Part shown: piece after piece, positions 10,460-21,781 of the stretch
How the letters are laid out: each line of letters opens with the position of its first letter
Numbering within the stretch: the stretch's first letter is position 1
Assembly (NCBI GenBank): GCA_015039365.1
Contig: WION01000124.1
Span: forward strand, 62,001 to 126,000
DNA length: 64,000 nucleotides
From: Amanita rubescens
Lineage: Eukaryota; Basidiomycota; Agaricomycetes; Agaricales; Amanitaceae
Direction: 5' to 3'
Made by a program: the position numbers and the translations under genes
Notes under the pieces: generated by a model
What the model was told of the DNA's origin: nothing
Database searches by the model: none
The model's input: the letters and a program-made list of their open reading frames with translations, nothing else

Positions 10460-13400
10460 TTATTCTTCGCAGCTGTCGCTCAGAAGCCAACGATGGTCAG
10501 AATTCCTCCGGACCATGGATGCAGCGGTAGTAGTAGCTTCAGCTGATGATCCTGCTGGTATCATGCTTCTAAGCCAGGATCCCTCGGATGTAGCATCGGA
10601 GTTCAAGGATCTGAGTGAACGAAACCTCTGTATGGACTCCAGAAAGAGTCTTACTCGAAGCACTCACTCATTACCTACACGCGTCTGCAGCCTCCGGCGC
10701 GCGGCCAGCAACGGGTATGACTTGTCCTGCGAAGATCCTGAGGGTTCCGTGCGGCCAACCTTTAAAGGTTTGGGTGTCATATCTTCTTCGCTCTTTTGAT
10801 CATGTCGTCGTTGACGAACCGGAGAAGACACTTCAATGTCTTCGGATGAAGATGCCGGATCGGTAGAAATACCCGACTGAGTGCTTTTCAACGACTGTGA
10901 GTTCCGCGCATACGTTGGGGTGAAATATCCGCTACTCTCGTCCGGGTCGCTGTTAGGAACCAGAACTTCTTCCTCAGACCCGCTGAGTCTATGCGCTGAA
11001 CGGGTTTTCAGATATTCATTCCTTCGGGTGCTTTGGATCGACTCTTGGGACGATTTCAGGAACGATGGACAGTAGTCCATGAGTTCATTGTTGCTAAGTT
11101 CATCAGGCGATATTGGGGTATCGAGAAAGGGGTTCTCTTGGCTCTTGGGGCGGAACTTCTGCTTTGGTCGTGGTCTGGGCGGCAATACTTGGGCGTCTTC
11201 TGAGGAATTTTCTTTGTCCTTCTCTTCTGTGCTTTTATTTTTCTTCTTCTTCTTCTCCCGCTCACTTCTTGTCTTGCTCTGTTTGTCCTTCGTCTGCTTC
11301 TCTATCCGTCGCGCTTCTTCCTCAGCTTCTTCTCGTATCTCCTCTTCCTCTAACTCTTTCCTCCGCTTTCTGGCTCGTTCCATGACGATGAGGTCCGCAG
11401 CTCCTAGTTGGTCGAAATCGTCGATATCACCCTTGTCGGCGTTATCATCGGGGAACATGACCACGCCATATTTTGAACTGTCGCGCAACACTTGAAGAGC
11501 CTTCGATGAACCGGAGGCGCCATGCAGATTCATGTCTTCCTGGATTAATCTTATTGCTACTTCCGGGACAAGGACGCGTTGCATAAACTGCTTGAATGTT
11601 AATGGTGCAATGAAATTCAAGTCGTACGAGTTTGGAGGTAAAAGGTCAAGTAGCGTCTCGTGGATAATTGCATATCCGAGTTCGCCGTAGCTGATATTGT
11701 GGTTTATTTGTGGTCTGAGAACATATAGGACGACGACTTACTATCCCGGCTGACCCTTGTCAAAGGTTGCGAATTGCCCTTGTACGCTTGCAACGGCCCG
11801 GGATCCTTTCTTTTGCAGCTCCAGTTGGATTTCGTCCCAGAAAACGCTGACGCCTGCACGAGCCTGAAGATCCGTAAGAAAGATTTCCAACTCGCCCCGC
11901 ATATCCTTGACTCTTTTCCCCAGTTTTTTCCAATCAATACTCCTCGGCCAGCCATTAGCCTCGGCTTTTGGTAGTTCCTCACCTTCAAATTGATGCCTCT
12001 GACATATTGTAACGAAAAGAGCCGAAGGCGCCTTTCGTCCCAAAGGATTATTAGGGCGAGGATCAGGGCGCGATTTCTTCAGCGCATTTCTTATCAATTT
12101 CTTAAGGTGGGGAGTAGCCGGCTCCGGAAGCAAGGCATCACAGAATGGGCATAATAATTTGGGGTCCACAGTCAAACACGTAGAAACTGTTTATGGTAAT
12201 TGAGCATAACGAAAGAAAATATGAACACGCGGGAAAACATACAGTCTTCGTCCCAATCCTGATCATCGTTATCATAATCCTTAAAACTCTCATCGGAAGA
12301 GACCCTGTTCGAGGGTCAAATATAGACAGCAGTGCAAAGCAATTTGGAACCTACACAAGAGTGCTCTTTCTTTTCTTCCGTCGTTTTTGACTTGAGAATG
12401 AGTCGCCAGAAGCTCTCTTCAGTCCTGACAGCTCAAGTGAGTTGGTCTCGCCAATGCTCGCTAGCACCTGCGTGCACATTGGGAAAGGCTGGGGTGCAGG
12501 CCGAGAGGATTTCTCATCTTCCTTGTCCGCGTCTTCGCTCTCTTCGATGGGAAGGCTTTTGGCCTCCTTGGCCTTCTTTGATTTCGAATTCTTTGGCCGG
12601 GGCTTTGGGATCCGTTTTGCTTCTCCACTACTGGGAGCATGTCGGGGCGATGTACTCCGGCTCATCCCCGTAGGAGACACTGGGAATTCTCGTGGCTTTG
12701 GAGTTGGCGACTCGCACCGGCCAACGTTTGTACGCCTCTTGGATCTGAGGTTTGACATCGAGGGACTCTTGTGAACATTGTCTCGTCTGTGAGCAGAAAG
12801 AGGTGACGGGCCGGGGAAAGCCTGAGGCGTCTGCGGTGAGGGCATATTTTCCGGCGCAGGAAAGGGGTCCTTGGGTTTCTTGACCGTCACCACCGGCTTG
12901 GAAGTAGAGACCATCGAACGGCTCTCCTTAGTTGGATCCTTATATGACCTCGTATTGGGCGTGACCTCCACCTCTTCGCTAACGTTCTTGACCTTAGCCC
13001 ACGTCCCTTGACTAGTGATGCTTATCTCCGTGGGCCTTTTTGTCTTTCGTACAGTCTCCGGTTCTCCTATTTCGATCTTCCCTGTTACTCGAGACTTTGA
13101 CTCGGCTTGGCTATTGACAGAAATTTCTCCCAACCCAGATCTTCTGCCAACGTCTTTGTTTAAAGGGCGCGGCTTTGGCCTATCTGAACTGATGTTCTCG
13201 GCTCGAAGGTCACCAGACGTATATACAGCACCTTGACTTCGTATATGCTCGGCGTTGACCAAATTCTGTGAGCTGCTGCGATGTAGGCCGGATGATGACC
13301 CGGTGCGGTTGTCACGATGAGCGTTCGACGCTGTTCGCGGCTGCTTGGATGGTGATAACCTGCTAGATGTAGGGCCAGCTTCGGTATTCGACTCTTTGAC

Positions 13401-13817
13401 TCCCTTTTTCTTGAAGTTCATCTTTCTTAACACCTCGTATGTTGGTTTCGTTGTTTGATTTACATGGGACATATAGTCTTCATCCCGTGTTAGTCGAGAC
13501 TTTCTGCAGACGCTAGAGCCAGCGTTCGACTTCCCGGATGCCTGCGAACCAGCGAAGGAATCAAGCTCGTCCTCGCTCGAATCGGTGATTTCATGAGCGG
13601 AATGAGTGGATGAATGTTTCACATGCTTTAGCCTATCTGTATATGCGCTTTCCACCTTCTTCTTCGCGTCATGTCGCGTGTTATTGCCCTTTCTGTCAAA
13701 ACTGGAGCCGAGATCCTCGAAGGTGTTGGCCTTGGACGGTCTTTCGGGAATCCGAATCGCTTCATCCGTGTCGACAGTCATCCCTCGACTTGCCAGCTTT
13801 TGAACGAAACCTTCCAT
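10460..13817 (-). CDS. RTC4-like domain protein, five exons, about 1049 residues
   Basis: Exons by my reading: 13817-12355, 12304-12243, 12186-11742, 11690-10679 and 10627-10460; the sum is 3150 nt, exactly 1050 codons with the stop. The N-terminal half (start MEGFVQKLASRGMTVDTDEA) is long, polar and Ser/Pro/Lys rich, presumably disordered. Then come an acidic DNDDQDWDED patch, a CxxC segment (KLLCPFCDALLPEP), the RTC4-like core (ICQRHQFE, W..SIDWKKLGKRV, GQPGYYGELGYAIIHETLLD, VLVPEVAIRLIQEDM, SSKYGVVMFPDD) and a charged Lys/Glu tail. In yeast, Rtc4 was named from a telomere-capping screen; the domain in basidiomycetes has no known activity. An ATG at 13961 upstream would add 48 residues of poor composition, so I prefer 13817. 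Confidence 0.85.
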
Positions 13818-13969
13818 CGGCCGCGCTGATCGTTGGAATGAAGGCGACGGCCGACGGTGGCAAGAGCGCATCAAAATTAGCGGAACGCGATCACGTGGCG
13901 CGTATGGCGTGACATAGGACCACGAGCGAAGATAAATACTGTGTGGTAGTAGCAAAGCCAACTCGGTGG

Positions 13970-14158
13970 TTAGCGGTATCGTAGACAGTATAATTTTAAA
14001 ACCTTATAACCGTTTACGAGATCAAATTCCGTTGAGCCAAAGCCTTGAACAACCAGATGATATATATCGCCAGGCTGGGCCCACATTTGATCGTTCAAGG
14101 AACGAGGCCATATCCGTGCATCAAGGGCGCCTTCCAGCGTTTGTTGGTGCAAGCTCAA
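13970..14158 (-). pseudogene. Aspartic peptidase C-terminal fragment
   Basis: The minus strand reads ARIWPRSLNDQ, GDIYHLVVQGFGSTEFDLVN and GYKVLKLY, which lines up with the last exon of the aspartic peptidases (NAQIWPRSLNN, NGYTFLERHYTVYD). No other exons are present, and the fragment sits between the RTC4-like gene's 5' end and a DLH gene. It is therefore a relic of a fourth aspartic peptidase. Confidence 0.75.
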
Positions 14159-14236
14159 GGTAGTTTTGAAGTTCTAATCTGTAATTGCGATACTTGTACA
14201 TCCTTTATTTTACTTCGTTCCATACACGCCATATCT

Positions 14237-15377
14237 TCATAAGTGAAGCTTGAGCCACTCAACTGCAGCCTTGAAAGCTCCCTCCTTTCCCGCCTTAACT
14301 TTTGGATCACTCAAATCACCTCGAACTGCAAACCCATGAGTGCATCCTTCGAAATGCTCTCTCTTATATCCGGGAGCAAACTTTCCGTTGCCAAGGAGTT
14401 CGTCGGCCTTGGCTTGCGCTTCGAGAGGAAATTGCATATCAACAGGGCAACTGTTGATGAGGAGAGGTGCTTTAGCTACCGTGGCGTATTTCTGTTACAA
14501 TATGAATGAGTTGAAGAGTCCGGAGAGGGATATGATATCATACCTCAAGATCTTCCGGGGACTTTAATAAAGATGGGTGTGAAACGATACCGACATCAAT
14601 GACATGATCAAATGCCAGATCAAAGACGTATCGACCTGATACCGCGTCCTCATCAGCAACCTTTCGTGCCGTTCACAAAATGTCGAACCCACCTCCGAAA
14701 CAGTACCCAGTCGCGGCAAACTTTTTAACACCCTGCTCTTTAAGCGCATTGATCACCTTGTCTACAATAGGCCGGGTCACATCTTGGCCGTGTCGAGCGA
14801 CCCATCCAACAAGATCAACATTCCGCTTTTTAATGACGGTCAGAAATTGATGATCGGATAATATTGTAGATCAGCTCACGGGAGATATTAGAATATCTTC
14901 CGATATTGGGTCACCACTGTAGTAATCGAGAGATACGGTCTAGATAAATGATATGCAGTCAGTTTAGATACGGGACGCTCCAGAAGCACTAGAAAAATAC
15001 CTTGTATCCATTGTTGGCAAAGTCATCGACAAGGAGCTGTCGCATAAGAACGTTGAGCACAAATGATATCAACAGGAAGAAGACACCGTACATGAGCGTT
15101 GATGTGAAGACCGAGCGCATCTGGCAGATACAGCAACACTTTGTCCTTGTCGTAATCGCCAGCAGGGGTGGCAATGTAGCAATCGACACCAGCGATCTTT
15201 TCGAATTTCCCTTTGTATTGAGGTCAGTTATCGACAGCGGCCGAGGAACAATAAAAAGGGACTCACCAGATGGCGTACCCTCGTGTCTAACACCTGTCAA
15301 CGGCCATCTTAGTCTCTATTCGAAATGGTGTGTAGGGCATTGCGTATACCTTTGATACAATCCGGACACAAACTCAT
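14237..15377 (-). CDS. Dienelactone hydrolase family protein, copy 1
   Basis: Alpha/beta hydrolase of the DLH family, about 250 residues, cytosolic by absence of a signal peptide. Exons join in phase from MSLCPDCIKG through VRHEGTPSG, KFEKIAGVDCYIATPAGDYD, LLVDDFANNGYK, a diverged VSLDYYSGDPISEDI exon, VIDKVINALKEQ-type helix, the nucleophile elbow FAATGYCFGG, RYVFDLAFDHV, and the His motif CTHGFAVRGDLSDPKVKAG, ending at 14237. Catalytic Cys (GYCFGG), Asp (in NSCPVD) and His are all present. In bacteria DLH opens dienelactones in chlorocatechol breakdown; fungal substrates are mostly unknown. It is divergent from the other three copies in strand, and the exon at about 14875-14945 is the least conserved, so some loss of function is possible. 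Confidence 0.8.
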
Positions 15378-16241
15378 GCTTACAGTTTAGAGGACGACTA
15401 TCTCCGCTGGCTAAATCCCGATCTTATAATCACTCCATGGGGACGCGTCATCACAACGGCAAGGATCATATCACCGGCCGCATCCGTTCATGAAAAGGCA
15501 ACTGGATAAGCATCATTGACTCAAATGCGGTGATAATTGACTTACAGGGCTTACTTACCTCTATATATAGCCCGTATAGAGCGTTTGTAAAGTGGCCGAT
15601 ACTACTTTCTGTTCTTTCAACCCTGGGGTAGTACTGTACACGTGCCTTCTGAAACGTGTTTCGTTTACGGTCTAAAAATGAAGAAGAGAAGACCAAGAGG
15701 CGTCGATTGGGCAGAAATCTTCCGCGGTTTTCGAAGGATGTTGAAGCCGAATGAAGCTGGGCTGGCTGGCTGTCAAACTTCGAGATCCCGAGGTTCGAAA
15801 CATCAGATGTATACCATCATAATCCCATGTCGTTGAGAACAGAATGGGACGTTCAATATGCTGTGAAATATACAGGGACGCCGGGGGTTGAGACGATTGA
15901 AGATAGAGTTGATTGTTCTTGCGATGGGCAAAAATCCATAGTATAAGTCAACCCATTAGACAAGTCCGCATGCTTTGACAACATCTGGGGTACTTCGAAA
16001 GTCACTTTGACCGTCGCGGTTGAAATGACGAAATTCAAAAGGGTGAAATGATCGAGCTAAAAATAAACCCTTTATGATCACACAGTCACGTGTTATGAAG
16101 ACATCAAATCCCAAGTTGGTGCACAAGCCACAAGGGAACGGCATTCGGACACCAAGCTCCTTCCGCCAATCTTATTGACAGCCTCGTCTTCCTCCTAGAG
16201 CCTCGAAATAGAAGAAAAACCGGAAAACACAAAGAACGGAT
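15378..16241. other. Intergenic region between DLH copy 1 and the Sds3-like gene
   Basis: Divergent promoter space. A TATATATAG run near 15560 could serve the minus-strand DLH gene, but it lies about 190 bp upstream of its ATG. No other gene seen. Confidence 0.4.
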
Positions 16242-17449
16242 ATGCCTCCCCAGCCTGGGATGTTCTCGTTACCCTACCCATCCAAGCCGCGTCCCGCGTA
16301 TGCGGCAGATGTCGAGATTGGCATTGGGATCGGATATGGACATGCGCTTGGGCACGGACATACAGCGATTGCTGGACCTAGCTCGAGGATACAAGGTATG
16401 TGTTTGTGTGTCATTACTTTTACGCCTTTATACTGTTCTGGGCTCGTTGCTTATGACGTGTGTTGACGAGTTGTTGACAAACAGGTATTCCATTGGACGA
16501 TCCAAAGAGAGACAGACGAAAGAAAGAAATATCGGGAAAGTTGGGCAAAGAGATGAGTGATAGGAGGGAAGAGTAAGTTTAGCTGTTTCTGTTTCGTGTG
16601 TTGATGGCGTTGACAATTGCTTTCCCATTTAGCGGGCGACAGTATGCAGAAACTATTACGTTATTGAATAGCGCTGCTATTCAGCTATCCTCGAAACCCG
16701 AAGATCACCCCATGTATGCTTTACGATTATTCCCGCTCACGATTGAGCGGTCGGCCACTGCAGCTCAGCTAGACATGCAAGAACGGTGTTCCATTGAAGG
16801 TGCTCAGACGGCATACGACGAGGAAAGAGAGAGAGTGGAGGAAGAGTGGAAAAAAGGCAGAGAGAGAGTACGCGAGAGGTTGCTGGAAGGCATTGAAGAG
16901 AGAAGAAGACGCGCTAGAGAAGACAAGGATGGAGAGGGCACAGTATGTTCTCTTAGTTCACTCTACACAGCTTTCGCCTCATATACTGCTCAACAGTACG
17001 CAGACGGCTCCCTTGACTCCCAATCCAGACCGCATATAACCCGAAAATTACGAAACAAACTTGGTACATCGCCACCTCCGACTCCTCTGGGAAATTCAAA
17101 CGTAACATACGTGAACGGCACTGGGCTGAGCAACATCGCCATCACGACTGGCCCTTTTCTAAATCCGCATTCATTGTCTGTGGATGAGCTCCCATCCCCG
17201 TTCCCGCTACCTCTCACATCGACCAGTATACCCAATGGAGGGGGAGGAGGTGGGGGAAGTAGTGCTGGGGGTGCTGGGGGCAGACGGCGTCCAAAAGGAG
17301 GAGCGCACCAGAATCAGGCGGTGGGTGGGTTAGGGAAGAGCATATCGATGTTGACAGGCGGACGGGAGACAGAGATAGAATCCGATTTGGGCGAGATCAG
17401 ACGCGGGAACAAACGGCGGCGAGCGGCAGCAGCTCAAGCCAAATCGTAG
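16242..17449 (+). CDS. Sds3-like protein (histone deacetylase complex subunit family)
   Basis: Exons 16242-16395, 16485-16572, 16633-16942 and 16997-17449 sum to 335 codons with stop (334 residues). The core has the Sds3/BRMS1 pattern: QYAETITLLNSAAIQL, HPMYALRLFPLTIERS, then a long charged coiled coil with ERERVEEEWKKGRERVRERL and EGIEERRRRAREDKDG, followed by RKLRNKLGTSPPPTP. Sds3 proteins bridge subunits of the Sin3/Rpd3L histone deacetylase complex in the nucleus. The N-terminal part has a Gly/His-rich stretch and the C-terminus a Gly-rich run and a basic tail (RRGNKRRRAAAA). The stretch 16943-16996 begins GTATGT and ends CAACAG, is 54 nt long and has no stop, so it can be an intron or retained coding sequence. 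Confidence 0.7.
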
Positions 17450-17572
17450 TCGTTTTATTTATTTATATATCTTGCTTCACGGAAACTACCCGATCTTATA
17501 TCAGCCTGCTGACCCGGATGTTCTTCCGATGGTGAGGTATAAGTGTGAGTAGTTGAAAGGTAAACTACAAGC

Positions 17573-18641
17573 ATGAGTTTCTGCAAGGACTGTTTCAAAG
17601 GTGTCAAACACGAAGGCACACCTGAAGGTTTCTTTCGATCCATCGTTTGCCATTGTTTGTTCGTAACCAACTCAACCTTTTACAGGCAAGATCGAAAAGA
17701 TCGGCGGCGTAGACAGCTACGTTGCAATTCCAGAAGTCGACTATCCCAAAGACAAAGTTGTCCTCTTCCTCTGTGACGCTTTTGGTCTTGCTTTGGAAAA
17801 CAACTTGGTAAGCATATTCGCTCCTCATCTAGGTCAAAGCTAACGATTCCATCTGTAGCTACTTTGCGACGATTTTGCAAGGAATGGGTTCAAGGTGTGT
17901 CTTTCCCTGCTGCTCCTGCGTCTACGGAATATAACGTAATCCATAGACCATTGCTCCGGATTATTTCAATGGAGATCCTGTGCCCGTTGACGCTCTGGAG
18001 GTATGTTTTTGAGTAGAATTGTTTTGCCTTTTCTTAAAACTGTCCTTGTGCAGAGCGGTACCTTCGACTACAAGCAATGGAAAGGCAGCCACCAGCCTGA
18101 GCAGACCCGTCCCACTCTAGACAAGGTGATCGACGCACTCAAAGAGCAAGGGGTGACGAGCTTTGCAGCGGTTGGTTACTGCTTCGGTGGTAAGCAATGG
18201 ACGGCTTTCCTAGAATTACTAACGGCTGACGTCGATCGCAGGAAGATTTGTGTTCGACTTGGCATTCGAGAACGGTATTACTGTTGCGGCCGTCGCTCAT
18301 CCTTCCATGTTGAAGGTTCCCGAAGATCTTGAGGTACGACCTGCCAACCACATACGCATTTCAACGAGATTTCTAACTCATGACAGAAATACGCTTCCGT
18401 TTCTAAAGCTCCTCTTCTGATCAATGGCTGCACTGTAGACCAACAATTCTCGCTCGAAGCGCAAGCTAAAGCCGACGAGATTTTTGGAGATGGAAAGTTT
18501 GCGCCTGGTTACAGGAGAGAATATTTTGAGGGTTGTACTCACGGCTTTGCGGTCCGTGGGGATTTGAGCGATCCAAAGGTCAAGGCGGGTAAAGAAAGTT
18601 CATTCAAGGCAACGGTTGAGTGGTTCCACAAGTACCTTTGA
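17573..18641 (+). CDS. Dienelactone hydrolase family protein, copy 2
   Basis: Intact DLH-type alpha/beta hydrolase. It starts MSFCKDCFKGVKHEGTPEG, here with no intron between the KG and VKHEG segments, unlike the other three copies. Later exons join in phase: KIEKIGGVDSYVAIPEVDYP, LLCDDFARNGFK, TIAPDYFNGDPVPVDALE, the elbow FAAVGYCFGG, RFVFDLAFENGITVAAVAHP and the His motif CTHGFAVRGDLSDPKVKAG, ending in WFHKYL. The Cys, Asp (NGCTVD) and His catalytic residues are present. It lies head-to-tail with copy 3, only about 190 bp away, and the two are close relatives, so this is a local tandem duplication. The elbow intron was lost nowhere, only the first intron. Confidence 0.85.
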
Positions 18642-18831
18642 GTAGGTTGAGTCGTGAATGTACAATATATAATACTGGAAAGAAGATCGGATCGAGCGTC
18701 GTCTATTTATATCTCCGGAAATTCTACCCGTCCTCTTATATCTCCCTGCTTACTCAGAAGTCTTCCGATGACGAATGAGAATCGTATCAGTTGCGAACTT
18801 AAGGTATCGAGCCACGAGTAGAAATCACGCT

Positions 18832-19945
18832 ATGAGTTTCTGCAAGGACTGTTTCAAAGGTAACAATTTCCCACATCCAGTACACATTACGCTGATCGGT
18901 AGCAGGGGTCAGACACGAAGGCACATATTCGGGTTGGTCAAAGTGATTGCCACGTCCATCCAATCAGGGCTGAGGTGACAACCTACAGGGAAGATCGAAA
19001 AGATCGGCGGCGTCGATAGCTACATTGCCACTCCTGAAGCTGACTACCCCAAGGATAAAGTCGTTCTCTACCTTTCTGACGTTTTCGGTCTCAAGCTGGA
19101 AAATAACCTGGTGAGTTCCTCGATTCTTCGATTCCGAGTTATGATCAACGACTCTACAGCTCCTCTGCGATGACTTTGCAAGGAACGGGTTCAAGGTATG
19201 ACTTTGGGCCTGTTTCGTCGATCTATGAGAAATAACGAAACTCTATAGACTATTGCTCCAGACTACTTCAACGGAGATCCTGTCCCTGCGGATGCTATGA
19301 AGGTATGCTTCGAGCAGAACCGTTTTTCTCTCCTTATCCTGATGTTATATTTGCTCAGAAAGGAAATTTCGATTTCGAGCAGTGGAGGCCTAAACATGGA
19401 CCTGAGCATACCCGCCCCCATCTGGACAAAGTCATCAATGCACTCAAGGAGCAGGGTGTAAAAAGCTTTGCTGCGGTCGGCTACTGCTTCGGTGGTGAGC
19501 ATTGATTCAACTTCTATGAATTACTAAAGGCTGACGTGCCACATCATAGCAAGATATGTGTTTGACTTGGCATTCGAGAACGGTATTGCTGTTGCAGCCG
19601 TTGCTCATCCTTCTAGGTTAAAAGTTCCTGAAGACCTCGAGGTGCGACCTAACCAACTACACGTTTTCAATGAATTCTAAACCAAAACAGAAATATGCCT
19701 CTGTTTCCAAAGCTCCTCTTCTAATCAATAGCTGCACCGTAGACCAACAGTTCCCGCACGAATCACAAGCTAAAGCCGACGAGATTCTAGGGGATGGAAA
19801 ATTCGAGCCTGGTTACAAGAGAGAATACTTCGAGGGCTGCACCCACGGCTTTGCGGTCCGTGGAGACTTGAGTGATCCAAAGGTCAAGGCCGGAAAAGAA
19901 GGTGCATTCAAAGCAACAGTCGAGTGGTTCCAGAGATACTTTTGA
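18832..19945 (+). CDS. Dienelactone hydrolase family protein, copy 3, with GYCFGA elbow
   Basis: Tandem paralogue of copy 2. Starts MSFCKDCFKG, then an intron, VRHEGTYSG, KIEKIGGVDSYIATPEADYP, LLCDDFARNGFK, TIAPDYFNGDPVPADAMK and the helix LDKVINALKEQGVKSFAAVG. The nucleophile elbow reads GYCFGA, not GYCFGG: the codon is split by an intron, with G before it and CA after it. The following exon RYVFDLAFENGIAVAAVAHP and the final exon with CTHGFAVRGDLSDPKVKAG are intact, ending at 19945. All catalytic residues remain. The start is at 18832 rather than further upstream because the MSFCxDCxKG opening is shared by all four copies. Confidence 0.85.
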
Positions 19946-20129
19946 GTAGATGGGCCGTGGCTGAGATGGATGTTTTATGTTTATGCATGCAACGCCGCAG
20001 AGGTGACTGTTTGGGTGAATTAAACGTGTTCTTTTTCGCTGTCTTTGAAACAGCTATGATGCAACGAGCACGGCGTAACATGAGTTTGTATGCGACCTCG
20101 CCTAACTGATGCATGATCCTGCGTGAGCA

Positions 20130-20326
20130 GGCCTGAAATCGGAATTTACCGAGCTAAGCGCGAACTTCAACGTTGTCAACAGCCACTCAGTTTAATTTTA
20201 CTTGTTCAAGTCGAACCGCCACTACAACTACACCGTCACAGTGTAAGATTTAGCTTAGTCCTTCTTTATACGTGTTCAACATTCTGAAATCAAGCTTCTC
20301 GTGCAATTATCGCTGAACGTCGAGCC
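20130..20326 (+). repeat. Conserved F-box gene leader (copy 1)
   Basis: About 200 bp before each F-box copy are shared among all four (near 20130-20326, 27310-27476, 45240-45432, 47600-47776). They contain the strings CACAGTGTAAGATTTAG and AAGCTTCTCGTGCA just before the start codon. The leader was duplicated with the gene, and its conservation suggests a shared promoter and 5' UTR. Confidence 0.6.
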
Positions 20327-21781
20327 ATGGCATCAACGGCAGTACTCTCGCCGACGCGCCGTCCAATACCCGCAGAAATTGTACACGAGATCTTTTCGCA
20401 CTTATCTTCACCTTTGCGACTTCTGGAACCACACGAGTTCCCGTGGTACCTCGGCCAAATTTGCTCCAAATGGAGAGCTATTTTTTTGTCAATGCGGGTC
20501 TACTTCTGGAATGAAATCGAGATGGAGCGTCCTGAAGATAAGGAAATCCGACCATGGATCATGCCATACTCTCCAAATGATCCTAAGCCGGAGCTGCCCC
20601 GTAATCGACGACCGGACTCCCCGCGTACTATGGCAATGTTAGCATTTTTTCTCGATGTAGCGCGCGGGGCACCGTTCTCCTTCACTTTATACGAGGAGAA
20701 TTCTTACTGTAGCGATCAAGAAATTCCCTGCGTGCAACTTGTCCTTTCAAAACTCGTAGATCATTCAACGCAATGGGAAAATATATCCATGCAACTGCGA
20801 CTACCAGAGTTTTTACTGCTCCGTGGCGTCAAAAACCGTCTTCCATTGTTACAAAGCTTGAAATCATTCTACCGTATCGTTACCAGATGCAAGAAGCCAA
20901 CCACGATGTGACTTTACTTCCTCAAATGGGGGACATTTTCGAGGACGCGCCGCTCCTAACGCATATCGAACTTACCAATCTTGAGGACGCAGCATGGAAG
21001 TTCAACTGGGCTTCACTAACAAGCATTCACCTTCGTTCCACAACCAGTCCTCAGACCATTGTCACTGCCCTTCAACAGACCATTAATCTAGAAGCACTCA
21101 ATATTGGCAGCATAATTTTTGATCCCAATTCTACACACGTGGATACTAAAATCATCAAGCTTCCATGCCTGGAATATCTGTGCATTAAAGGGGTGTTTCT
21201 CCTAACCATCCTAGAAACCCCTGCATTGAAGGAGCTGGAGATTGGGTTCGAAACTGGTGGCTCCGATGATGATGCTAGGACAACAATAGACTTCCTCCTC
21301 CGATCGAACTGCGAGCTCTCTGTGTTGTCGTTAGATCATCTCGAATTACGGGCTCATAAAGAGGTTTTGTTGCACACACCGGATCTTGAAGAATTGTCAC
21401 TGTCTCACTACGAATTTCTCGTCGAAGTGGTTAAATGGCTTGCTGGATCAACCACAGACACAGCCACGAGAACTGCCGCTACAACACTTAAATTCGTTAT
21501 CCCTTTACAGTTACACCCACATCAACGACCTTCACCTCCAAGCAGTGCAAGAAATGATCAGAAATCGCCATTCCACGGTTGACACCGGCATCGAACGCCT
21601 ACAGGAACTGGACATAGAGACAAATGTAATGTGGGATGGGTCATCTAGTGTGTTGGAGAGTCTGGAATCATTGTGCGAGGAGGAGGACATTGACTTTGAA
21701 TTCACCAGTTGGGTTTTAAAGTCCCCCAAAACGTTTGTATTTCTCCCCGGGTCGGAGTTCGGTGATTTTGAACAGGATTGA
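20327..21781 (+). pseudogene. F-box-like protein, copy 1, with two frameshifts
   Basis: Single-exon homologue of the three intact F-box genes below. The N-terminal F-box (RRPIPAEIVHEIFSHLSSPL, then GQICSKWRAIFLSM) is intact. Compared with copies 2-4, one base is missing near 20862 (after TTACAAAGCTTGAA) and five bases are missing near 21466 (in the Thr-Asp-Ala repeat region after LLDQP-type frame). The two losses sum to six, so N- and C-terminal parts share one frame while about 200 codons in the middle are read out of frame and meet an early stop at 20911. I call it a pseudogene; a truncated F-box protein of 194 residues could still be made. Confidence 0.8.

Noticed and set aside
11079..11495. 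Plus-strand Ser/Phe-rich open frame of 138 codons
   Set aside because: It is the complement of the Lys/Glu-rich coding part of the RTC4-like gene, which keeps stops rare on the other strand.
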